Shown here: piece by piece, positions 48,126 to 60,538 of the stretch
Layout: every line of letters begins with the position of its first letter
Numbering within the stretch: position 1 is the stretch's first letter
Assembly (NCBI GenBank): GCA_905250025.1
Contig: CAJNOJ010000288.1
Span: 62,001-126,000 of the forward strand
Reading direction: 5' to 3'
DNA from: Adineta ricciae
Lineage: Eukaryota; Rotifera; Eurotatoria; Adinetida; Adinetidae
DNA length: 64,000 nt
Position numbers and translations under genes: made by a program
The notes under the pieces: generated by a model
What the model was told of the DNA's origin: nothing
The model's database searches: none
The model's input: only the letters and a program-made list of their open reading frames with translations

Positions 48126-50782
48126 ATGGACAATTTCAGTTTTTCCACTCTTGACGTCGATGAACGTGGTGATGTTCAAATTCCATCTGAAGGTCTAGTC
48201 GTTTCAAATAAACCATCATTTGTCATTTACCGAATGTCGTGTGACATGCCGAATCTCATTCAACATCAACCAACGAATCATATTGGAGGTTTTGCACGAC
48301 AACTGTCTCTACTTGATCCGTCATCCGATCGTGTCAGTACAATTCTTGTTTGGCAACATTTAACAGTAACATCGCGTGAGCCAAGTCATAGAGAATTCTT
48401 CAAAAAAGTCAAAACATGCAATCGATATGTTCCGAGACGAAAATGTTTACTCAACAATGTCAGCGGAGCCATTACCGGTGGACTATGGGCTGTTATGGGT
48501 AAACCATCCTTTCTTTCATTATAAAAAAACAGTTTTCTTCTTCGCAAACTTCAGGTCCATCTGGTTCGGGAAAATCTACGCTATTAAACACCTTAGCTTG
48601 TCGTTTGGATGTGAATACAATCGTTCAAGGTGACATTCATCTAAACGGAGCACCATATAACAATGCTGAATTAAAACGAATAGCTGGATATGTCATGCAA
48701 GATGATTTACTCAATGGTTCATTGACAGTCGAAGAGACTCTGATGTACACAGCTGAACTTCGTTTACCACGAGATTTTACAACAAAACAACGACGAACAC
48801 GAGTGGAGGATGTGATGATCGACATGGGTTTAACTCATGTTCGAGATGTTATCGTTGGTACGACGTTGAAAAAAGGCATTTCAGGTGGTGAACGGAAACG
48901 AGTATGCGTAGGAATGCAATTACTCAATCGTCCACAATTACTTTTTCTCGATGAACCAACATCAGGCTTAGATTCGGTCACAGCACTTGATCTTCTTCGA
49001 ACACTTCATTCACTTGCTCATGGAAAATTACCGGAAAAAGCGGTGACAATTGTCTGTTCGATNCGAGATGTTATCGTTGGTACGACGTTGAAAAAAGGCA
49101 TTTCAGGTGGTGAACGGAAACGAGTATGCGTAGGAATGCAATTACTCAATCGTCCACAATTACTTTTTCTCGATGAACCAACATCAGGCTTAGATTCGGT
49201 CACAGCACTTGATCTTCTTCGAACACTTCATTCACTTGCTCATGGAAAATTACCGGAAAAAGCGGTGACAATTGTCTGTTCGATCCATCAACCTCAATCG
49301 AAAATTTTCAATTTATTTGATTCACTGATTCTCTTGAAAGCAGGAAATATTATTTATCAAGGTCCTCGAGCACAAGCCATAGTAATAAACAGATATTTCT
49401 CATTCATTGATGTGCTTGAATGAACTTTTTTTCTTTAGGAAACATTTCAGACCGCTGGATTTCCATGTGCATTGTACACAAATCCAGCTGATCACCTTCT
49501 CGATGTGATAACACCATCAAAGAAAAGTTCATCAGCAGAAAATGAGAAAACGTTCGTTTCGAATGACGAACAACTTGCCATTGATCGCGCAATTCTTGCT
49601 GCTCAACCTCCGATAACAGTTGATTTGAATATGGGTGCTCAGAAACGTCTAGGTCAAATGAGTAATTTACCACGTAATCCCACGTGGTTTAAACAAGTGA
49701 GTATACTTCTGCGACGGAATTTTCAAGAATATTTACGTGAATCTCGGGTGATAATCACATCAATCATTCAAACGATTATCATCGCTGTGTTGATTGGAAC
49801 TGCATTTTTACAAATTGGTCAAACACAGAAGAGTACGGTTCGTCGTCAACCGGTTCTCTTCTTTTGTGTGGTTAATCAAGGAATATTTGGTGCATTGATG
49901 GTAATCAATTCATTTCCTGTTGAACGTGCTTTGTCGTTACGTGAACGAGCATCGGGAACTTATCTTTCCAGTGCATATTTCACTGCGAAAATTACGGCTG
50001 ATACACTTATTCAAATTCCAGTACCAATCCTATTCGTAAGTCATACTGTCGATCTCTACTCAAATGTATTTTTTGTGCAAATTTCAGTCGTGCGTCGTTT
50101 ATTTTATCGTTGGATTGCAACCAGATGCAGGAAAGTTCTTTCTCTTCATGCTGTTTATGATTCTTTGTTCTTTATCAGCAACATCATTGGCTCTGATGAT
50201 TTCTGCTCTGTGTAAAACGACTGATATGAGTGTCACTGTTTTACCAATGGCTCTGGAAGTCTCTCGTCTCTTCGGCGGTTTCTTTTTATCTCCTGCGAAT
50301 TTACCGAAATATTTCTCGTGGCTCGACGCACTTTCCTACGCGAAATACACATACGTCGGGATAAGTCTCAACGAATTGCAAGGTCTGGTTTTATCTTGTG
50401 CCGATGCAGGAACGAGTACTTGTATACCAAATGGTGAAACAACAATTAAACAGCTCGGATTGGATTATATCAGCATTGGTGGGTGCGTTGGAGTCCTATT
50501 AGCGTTTATCATTTTCTGTCGAATTGTTGCATATCTTGGTGTTCGATTCCTCAAACATTNNNNNNNNNNNNNNNNNNNNNNNNNNNNNNNNNNNNNNNNN
50601 NNNNNNNNNNNNNNNNNNNNNNNNATGCAGGAACGAGTACTTGTATACCAAATGGTGAAACAACAATTAAACAGCTCGGATTGGATTATATCAGCATTGG
50701 TGGGTGCGTTGGAGTCCTATTAGCGTTTATCATTTTCTGTCGAATTGTTGCATATCTTGGTGTTCGATTCCTCAAACATTAA
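48126..50782 (+). CDS. ABCG (White/Scarlet-type) half-transporter, damaged by assembly
   Basis: Exons are 48126-48498, 48555-49381, 49439-50035 and 50088 onward, with 50-57-bp introns. The nucleotide-binding domain has a Walker A split by the first intron (G then PSGSGKSTLL), the signature ISGGERKRV, Walker B LLFLDEPTSGLDS and the switch His in CSIHQPQSKIF. Six hydrophobic segments follow (IIQTIIIAVLIGTAFL, FFLFMLFMILCS and others). Such proteins dimerise to export lipids, sterols or pigment precursors. Exon 2 contains a 221-bp exact duplication separated by one N (49063), and exon 4 a 156-bp exact duplication around a 65-N gap. Collapsing both gives a normal-length ABCG protein. Confidence 0.85.
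48842..49284. repeat. exact 221-bp tandem duplication around a single N (assembly artefact)
   Basis: 48842-49062 and 49064-49284 are identical and flank the N at 49063. The repeat encodes the ABC signature and Walker B twice, which no functional ABCG protein has. This is the pattern left when overlapping contigs are joined without merging. Confidence 0.9.
50404..50780. repeat. exact 156-bp duplication flanking a 65-N gap
   Basis: 50404-50559 and 50625-50780 are identical and lie on either side of N 50560-50624. Both encode the C-terminal end of the ABCG protein; only the second is followed by the stop codon. Best explained as unmerged contig overlap. Confidence 0.9.
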
Positions 50783-51052
50783 TACTTTATTGTTCAACGT
50801 ACGAGCTTGTTTATTCACCTATCCTTTCGAGTACTGTCCACAAGCACTCGATTAGAACTTTTCTGTACGTTCGACTGATGCTTTTCGTTTCTTATTCTAA
50901 ACATATATCTACCATTTGCGACATCTATCCGTATGAGATGATCGATACATGTGTGATCCAATCGAATCAACGAAAGTAACATACATACATACATATAGTT
51001 CGTTTTAGATTTCGACTGATACATAGACACACGCGATTTTGAGGCCACTTTA

Positions 51053-53502
51053 ATGCGATTTATTTTCCCTAGTACAGACAAGGCCTTAAAACTGCTCGAA
51101 TTGAACGCTTGTCAGAGAAAACGTGTCATCGGTGCACTGTTTCAGATGTTTATCCTGTTTGTTACCCTTTCCCGTCATTCAAAATCTACATGTATCAATG
51201 TTTTGCGTTCAATCACCAATTCATCGCGGATTAGTATTGAAACCCATATGAAGACACTCAATGATAAGCAACAGTTCCGAAAAACACTCGATGTATTTGA
51301 TAAACACAAAGACAAATATCAAACAATGATAACAGATCGTGTTGTTGTTCAAGCATTGAAAGCTTGTGCTCGATTAGGTTTCCTTGATCGCGGTCAAACT
51401 ATTCATCAGAAACTTTCCGATAACTTGTTGAACAACGCTTATGTTCAAACGTCACTTATTCATTTCTACAGTTAGTTAATTTGATTTGATGTGAATAAGT
51501 AGCGAGTTGTTTTTGTTTCATTATTCGAGTGCAATGTGGACGAGTGAACGATGCTCAACGTGTTTTCGAATCATCGACGAACAAAACATTGATCCATTAT
51601 GGTTTGATGATGAAAGGTAATCTCATTGATAATGATACATTTCGATGTTATAACAAATCTTTTCCTCTTTAGGATATATAACGAATAATATGTCTGAAAA
51701 ATCGATTCAACTCTTTTCGAAAATACCCAAGCCAGATGAAATTCTCCTCTGTCTTCTGTTCAACAGTTGTGCTCATACTCGAACGACACATGCATTAGAC
51801 ATTGGCCGAAAAGTCTGGTCTCAGCTATCATCAGCTAATCAAAGAAACCAATTTATTCTCAATGCTGCACTTGATATGTTCATTAAATGTGGTGATGTGT
51901 CGAGTGCGGAAAATATCACGTTCGCTAAAACAAAACGTAATGTCATTGATTATGGACAATTAATGAAATACTACAATGATCATCGTAAGCCCGTGAACAC
52001 CCTCAATTTATATGAGAAGATGAAAAGCGAAGGAATCGAAGCCAATGCAGTCATTTTCCTTCTCCTCATTGACGCATGTGTTGAAATTGGACTGAAGTCA
52101 CGGTGTCAATCAATTGCCAAACAAATTCCATCGACAATGTCAACTGATCTGAAAATTCAAAGTGCTTTAGTGCACATGTGGGTACGATGTAGTTAGTTAC
52201 TGAGCTTTTGTTTATCAATTTGTTTACGTTTCATCAGGGCAAAGTGGGTTGTGTTAATCAAGCGAAACAAGTTTTCCAACAGATCAATAGACCGAATTCT
52301 GTGACATATACTACTATGAGTAAGTTTATCTTGTATTTTATCATTGTCACTTAATAGTTTGTTCGAATAGTTAATGCATATGGACTAAATGGAATGGGCC
52401 ATGATGCACTTGAACTTTACTATCAGATGCCGTCAGAGATGATCGTTGAGAAGACTTATGTTTGTATTTTAAATGCCTGTTCACATTCAGGACTTGTCGA
52501 AGAAGCTCGGTCAATTTTCTCAAAAATTCCAAAGAAAGATGAATGGATTTATACAGCAATGGTTCGCCGATATATTTCGTTGTGGAATAATGACTGATAA
52601 GTTGATTTTTCTAGATTGATTGTTTGTGTCGTTCGTTTATCTTCGACGAAGCAAAACAACTGATAGAAAACTATGAAAATAATCATCGTCCTTGTCTGCC
52701 TATGTATAGTAAGTGTTTCAATAGATTCTTTATCAAAAACCTTTTCACGTCTCAGTAAAATTCCACTAAAAATAGATAGATAACGGAAAATCGAGTGTTT
52801 ATTTGCTCTAGAGTCGTTGCTATCAGGTGCTCGGAATCGAACCGATGTATCCCTGGCGCGACAAACAATTCATCGAATACAACAGTTGTTTCATGGCATG
52901 GACAAGTCTTTAGTATCGGCGTCAGTACTTCTAACGAATACTTTGGCAGCAGCAGGCGAGTTAGAGGAAGCATTACAAATTAGATCAAAACTTAGCGAAA
53001 CAGGTGTAAAGAAACAAATGGATTTATCTTGGACCGAAGCTAATGGTGAAATTGTGGTAAACGCCAAAATGCTAACATATTGATTTTATTCGTAGGTTTG
53101 TTTCGAATTTTAGGAATTCAAGAAATCTACGATGAACTGCAACGAATTGAACATGAACTTATTGAACACGGTCATAAGTTCGATGCCAGCTGAATAACGC
53201 GTCCGATAATGCCTGATGAAACTGTCGAATCGATTCTAAATAGTCACAGTGAAAGATTGGCACTTGCATTTAACTTTATTCAACGACCCATTCCATCACA
53301 AATTCAAATCGTGAAGAATCTTCGTATTTGCGGTGACTGTCGTAAGTATCGCTCTTGTTAAACGAAAAATATATATAATCTCTGTGATTTGTCTCGTATT
53401 ACAGACCGTGCAATCAAACTAATCAGTCAGATTCTTATTCGTGATGCAAACCGAATTCATCATTTTTCACGTGGAAAATGCTCATGTAATGATCACTTTT
53501 AA
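51053..53502 (+). pseudogene. plant-type PPR-DYW protein, C-terminus broken
   Basis: A multi-exon gene (51053-51470, 51530-51616, 51673-52181, 52239-52320 and further small exons) encodes PLS-type pentatricopeptide repeats (VVVQALKACARLGFLDRG, LDMFIKCGDVSSAENI, LNACSHSGLVEEAR). An E domain follows (LLTNTLAAAGELEEAL, LSWTEANGEIV), then a DYW cytidine-deaminase domain (LNSHSERLALAFNF with the HxE motif, VKNLRICGDC, and the end GKCSCNDHF). Such proteins edit C to U in organelle RNA. The DYW part is damaged: compared with the copy at 63428-64000, about 28 bp is missing near 53115, the conserved Trp codon is TGA at 53191-53193, and 12 bp is missing in the last exon. Confidence 0.8.
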
Positions 53503-53840
53503 GCCACGAACTTTTCAACGTGATTTTGAAGATGGGAACGACAGTGGAAGTCGAACCGACTAGAAGACATTCGTATTTGTTTATTGGACCAACCATTCAT
53601 TGATAAGTAATATGAAACTTTTCACATGACATCGTGCTTTATTTTTCGAATTAAATAAAGATATGAACAGAGAAAAGGATATGAGTGTATCTTCTCTGTT
53701 CCATCAAACCTCCAAAAAGGTTGTCAATTGAAGAGATGACGTGTGTTTCATCCACTTATTGTTCGCATGACACAGTTCTTTATTACGAGAGAACTCGAAG
53801 AAGAAGGTTTATTTACACGAGAACATCTCTAAGGAAATTT
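53503..53840. other. intergenic between convergent genes, nothing recognised
   Basis: About 340 bp between the PPR gene end and the stop of the minus-strand membrane protein gene. No frame or structure of note. Confidence 0.6.
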
Positions 53841-54437
53841 TCAGTTTCGTTGTTTTAAACGAAGAAAACTCATAAAACATTGTCCACAACATTGTAATGC
53901 CATAAGAATATAAATAATAATCAAATAAGCAAAAGTAAATTGATACAGCGTTCGTTGGCAATAAAACGGAAGATTAAATGGATAATTAATGACATGTTCA
54001 ACACGATTTTTAATACTAAATGTCCACGCGCTTCCAATAATCAACCAAATAAACGAAAAGATCTGTAATCCGAAAATAACTAAACTAAGAACAACGGCAC
54101 AAATCAATGTGATCATTGAACGTGTATATGAAAAAAACATCGTCATTATCGATAAAATAATCGAAAGGACAATCCAAGTAATCGACACCGAGCCAGCAAC
54201 GATTAAAAACGTACTAATACGTGGTTCGATCGGACAATAATAAAAATCACGATATCGAACTCCGATGACAAGCATACTGATCGGAAGAGCCAACATTAAG
54301 ACTAAGATTACGATGCCGACGATTGAGGCAACTGCAACTGTAGCGACAACATACCGAACCCACGGATAAGTTGGTTCATATTCGAATAAACGATGTTGAC
54401 GCGGAAAGACTGGCTCAAGAGGAATTTTTTGTTCCAT
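53841..54437 (-). CDS. TMEM272-like four-helix membrane protein
   Basis: The ATG at 54437 gives 198 residues. After a polar N-terminus (MEQKIPLEPVFPRQ) there are four hydrophobic segments: VASIVGIVILVLMLALPISM, ISTFLIVAGSVSITWIVLSI, ITLICAVVLSLVIFGLQIF and FTFAYLIIIYILMALQC. The loop after TM1 (VIGVRYRDFYYCPIEPRI followed by STFLIVAG) has the Cys-Pro-x-x-P wording typical of proteins annotated as transmembrane protein 272-like. The cellular role is unknown. It is a single exon, intact. Confidence 0.7.
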   Translation of the reverse strand: MEQKIPLEPVFPRQHRLFEYEPTYPWVRYVVATVAVASIVGIVILVLMLALPISMLVIGVRYRDFYYCPIEPRISTFLIVAGSVSITWIVLSIILSIMTMFFSYTRSMITLICAVVLSLVIFGLQIFSFIWLIIGSAWTFSIKNRVEHVINYPFNLPFYCQRTLYQFTFAYLIIIYILMALQCCGQCFMSFLRLKQRN

Positions 54438-54791
54438 TATATCGAATGTCAATCAAACAAATGACTTCTTCTTCTTCGTCTGTACAAAAAAATTCTCTCT
54501 TTTTTTGCGACAGGAAAGAAAGAGCGTATACGAATCAGGTAATAGAAACTTTACATTTGAAAGGTGAAGGACGAATGACATATATGTTCTAAAGGAAAAA
54601 AAAATCCTTTTAATATACTTCATACATTTGTATAATGCAATACTTAGGTTTTAAAATGAATGAACTTCAAACATGATTCAAGGTAAATGTGAAAATGATT
54701 TTTTTATTGATGAGAGAACATTTGTGTTTATGATCGATTGAACCGAAATGGAGTTTTTTATTTTCGAAGGAAATCATCGAAAAAAAGAAAA

Positions 54792-55623
54792 TTAATTTGT
54801 GCCTAAGATATATTTTCGTGCGATTTGAATTAATTTTCGATGTGCTTTCATCGTATTGCATTGATCACGATTGCAATGGATTCCACATGTTCCTTTCGAT
54901 GCTTGAGAATTTGCTACATGAAACGAAACACTAACGAACAGTTGATCATAATCCTTCGAACAAAACTCTCGTAGACAAAATCGACGAGAACAAACGAAAA
55001 AGACTCACTCCGGTACAACCAGCTGCAATTTCAGTTGTCATCGGTCGTATTCCAATGAAACAGGCACTTTCATTAATATTACCACAGTCAATAACTCGAT
55101 CTGAAAAACTATGAAAACATTTGATTGTCGATGGAGATGTTGAAGATCGAAGAACATAAGGTTCGAGCTCTTGGCGAATTTTCGACGAGATTTGTTTCAA
55201 AGAATACAAACGAGTGACAAGAGTTTGAGTTTCATCGATGATACACAAATCACTTAGATGACAATAAACAACCGCACCCATGTAAAACGCCTCATTGGGT
55301 TTGAATCTATAATCAAATTGATACTTGGTGATACTTTTTTGGTTTTGCTTCAATGGTAACGGAAGTTCTAAAAGATCACTTTGTTCTTCTACAATCGAAT
55401 TCGATATTGGACTCCACCAAACATAAACATGATCAGTAGAATAATCAATCGAAAGAAATAATTTACACAAAGCGATCTCATTTTCAGATATTTCACATTC
55501 ATCCGGTAATGATGATGAACTTGGAATGGATTCACCGATTTTGAGTTGAAGTTCACATGATGGACATTTTAACGCTTGAACAACTGAATTTAACATGAAG
55601 AGAATGAGAAGAGAGGAAAGCAT
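54792..55623 (-). CDS. secreted Ly6/three-finger-like Cys-rich protein
   Basis: Exon 1 runs from the ATG at 55623 to about 55005-55009, and exon 2 is 54792-54913 after an acceptor ttcatgtag. A signal peptide (MLSSLLILFMLNSVVQA) is followed at once by LKCPSCELQL, and exon 2 supplies GTCGIHCNRDQCNT near the end, the D-x-C-N signature that closes Ly6/uPAR domains. The best-looking donor (gtgagt) gives the wrong phase; one four bases downstream (gtcttt) restores it, so the exact junction is uncertain. The total is about 246 residues, longer than a single Ly6 domain. Probably secreted. Confidence 0.7.
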
Positions 55624-55799
55624 GGTCAATTGAATGGATGAACAGATAATTATGATTGATGCGCTTTTTTACCACTTTCAAGTAGTTTCATTTACTTCAA
55701 CAAAAGACGCGCTCGAGAGACACACAATGGAGATTTTCATATCGTTTTATATTCTGGAAAAGAAACATCTTTTATTACTTCACTTGAAAAGAAAAACTA

Positions 55800-58614
55800 T
55801 CAGTAGGTTTCGTAAAGATCAGTCATTTCTAATTCAAAGATCTCGTGAATTGTTGTGCCTAAATTTAGTGTTGCATGAGCTAATTGTGTAAGAGAATAAT
55901 AAATTGACGAGAAAGCGAATAAAATCAAATCGAATTGTTGATATTGCTGAAATAATTGATGAATATTTTCATGTTCTAATCGATGAATTATTTTATATAA
56001 ATCCACAAGACATTGTTCATGTGTAAACAAATCATTTTGAATCAGTTCATTTCGATGTACAAGAATTCCACGTGTAAAATAATAACAACGTGTTTGACTT
56101 AACTTAAAATAACATGACCACGTTTGTAAACAGTTCATAATTTGTTGACTTATTTCAAAGATTTCATTATGAATATTTCGAAGAAACAAAGAACAAGAAT
56201 TCGATTGATTTGTAACATTTATCGAATATTCACTCAAGTAGATCACCTAAACACAATCGACATTGACTTTTTTCAAGTTTTGTAAAGATTTTCTTACGGC
56301 AGCATCGATATTGTGTAACACTCGGAAAATGTCGATTTGTTGTTGAACGATTAAATTATATCTCGTATTAGAAAATCGATTTTGAAACCAACAGAATGTT
56401 GGTTCGACGGACGCGTTCGAAACGAGTATTCGTTGAAAGTTAATTAATTGATGAAAAGATGACCTTTGCTGTTGAAGAAATGATTTAATTTGATCTTTGC
56501 AAAAATCTTTTTCAGAATGTTCGTGATGAAATAATTCATCGAAAATTTTATGCATTGAATCAATACTTTCTTCACACGAATGAAGACTTTCTAAACGAAA
56601 AAGTGAAACAAAGAAAATAATTCGATCGTTTTCAATCATTGAATTTTACTTTGAATATTTTCTTTTAATAAATCGATGGCAAAAACTGGAAAAATACTCA
56701 TTGTTAAAACAATGGAAATTAAAATTGCCACGAAATTTTCCTCAATTCTTAAAAGTGCATAATTACCAGCTGGTAATCGATCACCATACGGTAATTGACC
56801 TAATGTCACAAGAATCGGAGTAAATGCCGCTACGATTGCTGTATAACCCCACTTTGGATACGATCGTAGATAACCAAATAAAAATATCCAAGGAATTAAC
56901 ACAAGAAATATCCAGAAAATATTGTCAGCAACTAGTAAATATGTTATATATGACCACATGGAACCTTAACAGACAATTGAAACATACGAGAGAAGATCGG
57001 GATTTGATATTTACCGAGAAGAGTTCCTATAAGTCTCATTTTCATGGTTGTGAAAGCTCCTCCCACAGTTTCTGCTTGTGTCATACACATAGCAATTAAA
57101 ATCCATTGACCATTTTCAAAAATCTTTGCTAAATATGGAACCATGACAAAGATTGAGCCAACACCGATAATAATCATACTTTTCAATGCTAAGAGAAATC
57201 TCGCGCGATCGAATTGGATATAATTTCTCCAAGAGAATGTTTTTGGCTGAATAATTCGATTGGACTTTTGATTGCTGTTTGTGACAACGTCATTGAGAAG
57301 TTTAACAATGTAAAATAATTGAAAAAGAAAACATCCGTGAGGTAAATGACTTTCTGATTGCTGAATTCCCTTTTCTAGTCGAAATTTCTTATATGCAAAA
57401 CGAACAGATTCAGCAGCTTTCGAAAGATTTGCTAAACGATTACGTAAATCTTGATTCGTAACGGATTTTCTCGATAAGAATGCAGAAATGAGACTTGATT
57501 GGCACGAATTTAGATAATAAACACTTAATTCAAGTTCGTTTCGTAGATCCTTATGATATTCATCGAATTGACACTGATTGACCACTAGCTGAAGTGAGCA
57601 AATATGAAACATCAATGAACTTATTAGACTAGCTTGATCTGAAACAAAACAGAGTAAAGGAAACAGTTTTCAAGAAGAAATTTTTCAACCTTGAAGATTT
57701 ATATGAATGAAGTTTTTCCGTTTTCGATAAAATAGTCGTTTTAAGAATGTTCTTGGTTCATATTTCGCTTCCAGAATTCTCGGTTGCATTAAAATCATTG
57801 TTTCACGAATCATTTGTTCAAGAATTGATGCACGTGAAAGAGAAACTTTCGAAGTCATTCGATCACGAGACAAAAATCCTTGAACTATCAAATAATACAT
57901 TCGATGAAGATTTGATAAGCAATAAGAAAAACGATGTTCGAGATCGAATGTTGCAAATAAGGGAAAGATGAACAATGAAACTAGTACTGCGATCGACATG
58001 CCAATTAAAAACACAGATAATAATAGAAATACAAAGACTTTGGGTAATGAATTTTGATTAACAATAGTGGAGAAGAAGATCGCATTGTACAATAGAGCAA
58101 TTTTTCTTGTTTGAATCTAAACGAGAAAGATATCAGTACAATATAGTATGGATGCTTGATTTTTATTGTGGAAGATTTCTGACAACGGTCTCGGCAATCA
58201 ATTATGAGTTCTTACTTGTGTACACTGGTAGGCAATGATTAATGAAAGGAGAAGTAATAGAATTTCTGTAGCTAAATAGTGATGATACGAAAGACCAACG
58301 ATTTGGATAATGAAGAGTAAAATTGAAAGTGGAAGAATGGCGATAATAGTTTGAATACTTGAATATAATGTTGATCCAAAGGTCTCTTGAATGGATAAAA
58401 CACTTATAACACAAATAACGTACTGCTGATCAAAATGATTGCGTAATGGACTTCCATAGGAAATTAAACCAGAAATTACAAATGCAACGATCATTTTGAA
58501 TGAATATTCAATGCGTCGAATAGTTAAAGAATCAAATAATAACAATGAAGACTTTAGTCGATGAGAATTAAAATATATTTTAATGAATAATCGAATGATT
58601 CGAAACAAAAACAT
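55800..58614 (-). CDS. FUSC/ALMT-like aromatic-acid or anion exporter
   Basis: Five exons: 58216-58614, 57690-58116, 57015-57638, 56298-56964 and 55800-56246, about 855 residues. Two membrane halves are visible. The first has MIVAFVISGLISYGSPL, IQETFGSTLYSSIQTI and IVGLSYHHYLATEILLLLL. The second has ILIAMCMTQAETVGGAFTTM followed by RLIGTLLG, the FUSC hallmark, then LGQLPYGDRLPAGNY. Each half is followed by a long cytoplasmic helical region. Members of this superfamily export aromatic acids, polyamines or organic anions. One frame slip occurs in exon 4 at the T run 56644-56647 (one base short), probably a sequence error. Such two-half proteins are commonest in fungi, plants and bacteria, so transfer is possible. 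Confidence 0.75.
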
Positions 58615-59713
58615 ACTTTGTTTTCAAAGAAAAAAACGCAAAATGTGGTGAATACAACTATAACAATACAAGATTCATATTACGTACAAAATGTGATCAT
58701 TGACCTTATCAGTCGATACTTTAACAGAAATTTATCAAATCAGGACATGACTTTTCTATGAAATGTCAAGTTTCGATTTGTATTTGGCATGACAAATTCT
58801 GGTTAGTAGAGTTCAGTAATGCGAATTAAGGATGTGCTTGCGACAAAAAGACAGATAAGATTTTGAGAAAGTTTTCAGTATCATCAGAATATATATGCTC
58901 AGCTAGATAACTGGCGAAAAGAGTCTTTTGAAACACGCAAGTAACATAAATAGATAGGATACGAATACTATAATCTGGATACAATAACTCGGCAGCTACT
59001 TTGGTTTTGCGTTAATTTTCGATGTGATGAAAGTTGGCGGAGAAACATGTTTTAAACTCCTCCTTGGTGAAGAATGCTTCGTCGGTTTTCTTTTTTTATA
59101 AGTTCATAATGCCATACCGATCTATATTCCAGCTAATTAATTTAGTACGATAAACTGTTGATAGTTATTTTGTCATTCATCGCCGACGATGATTGAAAAA
59201 TCATTTTGTGGGTATTTATAAAGCATACATATCCAGTGTGTTGAACAATCCGGTATGGAAAGTAGTAGAAAACTGCTTCCACGAAATAATCATCTTGGTG
59301 CTTTTATTGCTAAACAAAATTCATCATTGTACTTAGGCTAAATAATATTGAGTGGAAGATGATCTGATTGTATGTTACAGTTCGTCAAAGTTTTGTTTGG
59401 ATGGATTTAAAAATCGTATAAATGCTGTGGAACGTCCTTATTTTGAAGATTGTTAAAGTTTGATGGAGCGAAATCGTACAAACGTATATGTTCGGACACA
59501 ATTATTATCGCAATTCTTTTTGTTGATAAAACGACAGTATGACACTGGCATTGGTTTATGTCAGAGAATGTTCTAAATTAAGAAAGAAAGAATTTCTGTC
59601 ACCAAGTCTATCTGTGTGCAACAACAACGACAACGACGATTGTATATTGACAAGAATACTATTTTTCACGAAGAAGTATCAGAATTATCTTGAGACGTTT
59701 CTTTTGCTGGAAG
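58615..59713. other. divergent intergenic region, nothing recognised
   Basis: About 1.1 kb between the FUSC-like gene (minus) and the claudin-like gene (plus). It presumably carries both promoters. The frame from 59539 overlaps the next gene in another phase and is not taken as real. Confidence 0.5.
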
Positions 59714-60202
59714 ATGCAATTTTTAATTATTACAATTCTATTTCTTTCATTTACCTTTGCATTTATTGGTATAACAACAGATTATTGGCATCAGAGTTTA
59801 TTAAACGAATTTAACGAAGGTTTATGGATAACATGTCGCACTCAATCTTCTAATGCTTATTCATCATCGTCGTCGAGCGAGAACTGTCAAAAACAACCGT
59901 TTTTCAAATCTCAAATCTTTTCCATCTTCGGTTTAATTTTTCTGTGCGTATCTTTAATTGTATGCATCATTAATCGATATAGAAAAACTGATCGTCTTGC
60001 TGTTTATGTAGCCATGATTATTCTTTCAATAAGTACACTCCTTCTTATGTTAAGCTACTTATTGTATCCAAGAAAAGTCGTTTTTGAAGAACTTGGGTAT
60101 TCAATTTATTTTATGGTGTCAGCAACTTGTTGCAATATAATTACGATTGGATTAATTGCTTTGAATTCAAGAAAACTTCAATCAGTTCGATCTGAAGTTT
60201 GA
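59714..60202 (+). CDS. claudin/PMP22-superfamily four-helix protein
   Basis: The ATG at 59714 gives 162 residues. TM1 (MQFLIITILFLSFTFAFIG) is followed by TTDYWHQ, then NEGLWITC and a second Cys 21 residues on. This is the W-GLW-C-C signature of claudins and PMP22/EMP relatives. Three further membrane segments follow (FSIFGLIFLCVSLIVCII, VAMIILSISTLLLMLSYLL, ATCCNIITIGLIAL) before a short tail. It could contribute to cell junctions or membrane organisation. Single exon, intact. The first loop is Ser-rich and diverged, so the subfamily is not assigned. Confidence 0.75.
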   Translation: MQFLIITILFLSFTFAFIGITTDYWHQSLLNEFNEGLWITCRTQSSNAYSSSSSSENCQKQPFFKSQIFSIFGLIFLCVSLIVCIINRYRKTDRLAVYVAMIILSISTLLLMLSYLLYPRKVVFEELGYSIYFMVSATCCNIITIGLIALNSRKLQSVRSEV

Positions 60203-60538
60203 CATTGATCTGGTTTTGTATCGAACGTAGACGTTTCTTCTTTTAAACATTATCAAGAAAAAGAATATAATCATATTTTAACGAGACGGTCGATCGATTT
60301 TATTGTTCTGTGTCACATGACGTCATGCATAAGAGAAGGAAAGAAAAAAAAACGTTCAGTTTTATCCATTGCTAGGTAATCGACAAGGAGATATATGAAA
60401 AGTAACGAATGGCTCGGATTCTTTTCGTTCGATGATTGAATCGAATTATTGTTTACATTCTCCTTTTTGTGCACATAAAAATCATAACGTCTTGGTTCGT
60501 TTCAAAGAGTTGTTACTTGAACTTCTTCACGATTGAAA
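60203..60538. other. intergenic, nothing recognised
   Basis: About 335 bp upstream of the hexose transporter gene. No frame; presumed promoter region without identifiable elements. Confidence 0.5.

Noticed and set aside
48842..49284. ABCG protein with two signature motifs in one nucleotide-binding domain
   Set aside because: The second copy is an exact duplicate across a single N; an assembly artefact is far likelier than a new architecture.
52830..52860. tRNA B-box-like word (GGTTCGATTCC on the minus strand)
   Set aside because: It lies in the coding sequence of the PPR gene (E-domain start) and no A box or cloverleaf surrounds it.
53191..53193. TGA in the DYW domain restored by RNA editing
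   Set aside because: DYW enzymes convert C to U; they cannot turn UGA into UGG, and the same copy has deletions as well.
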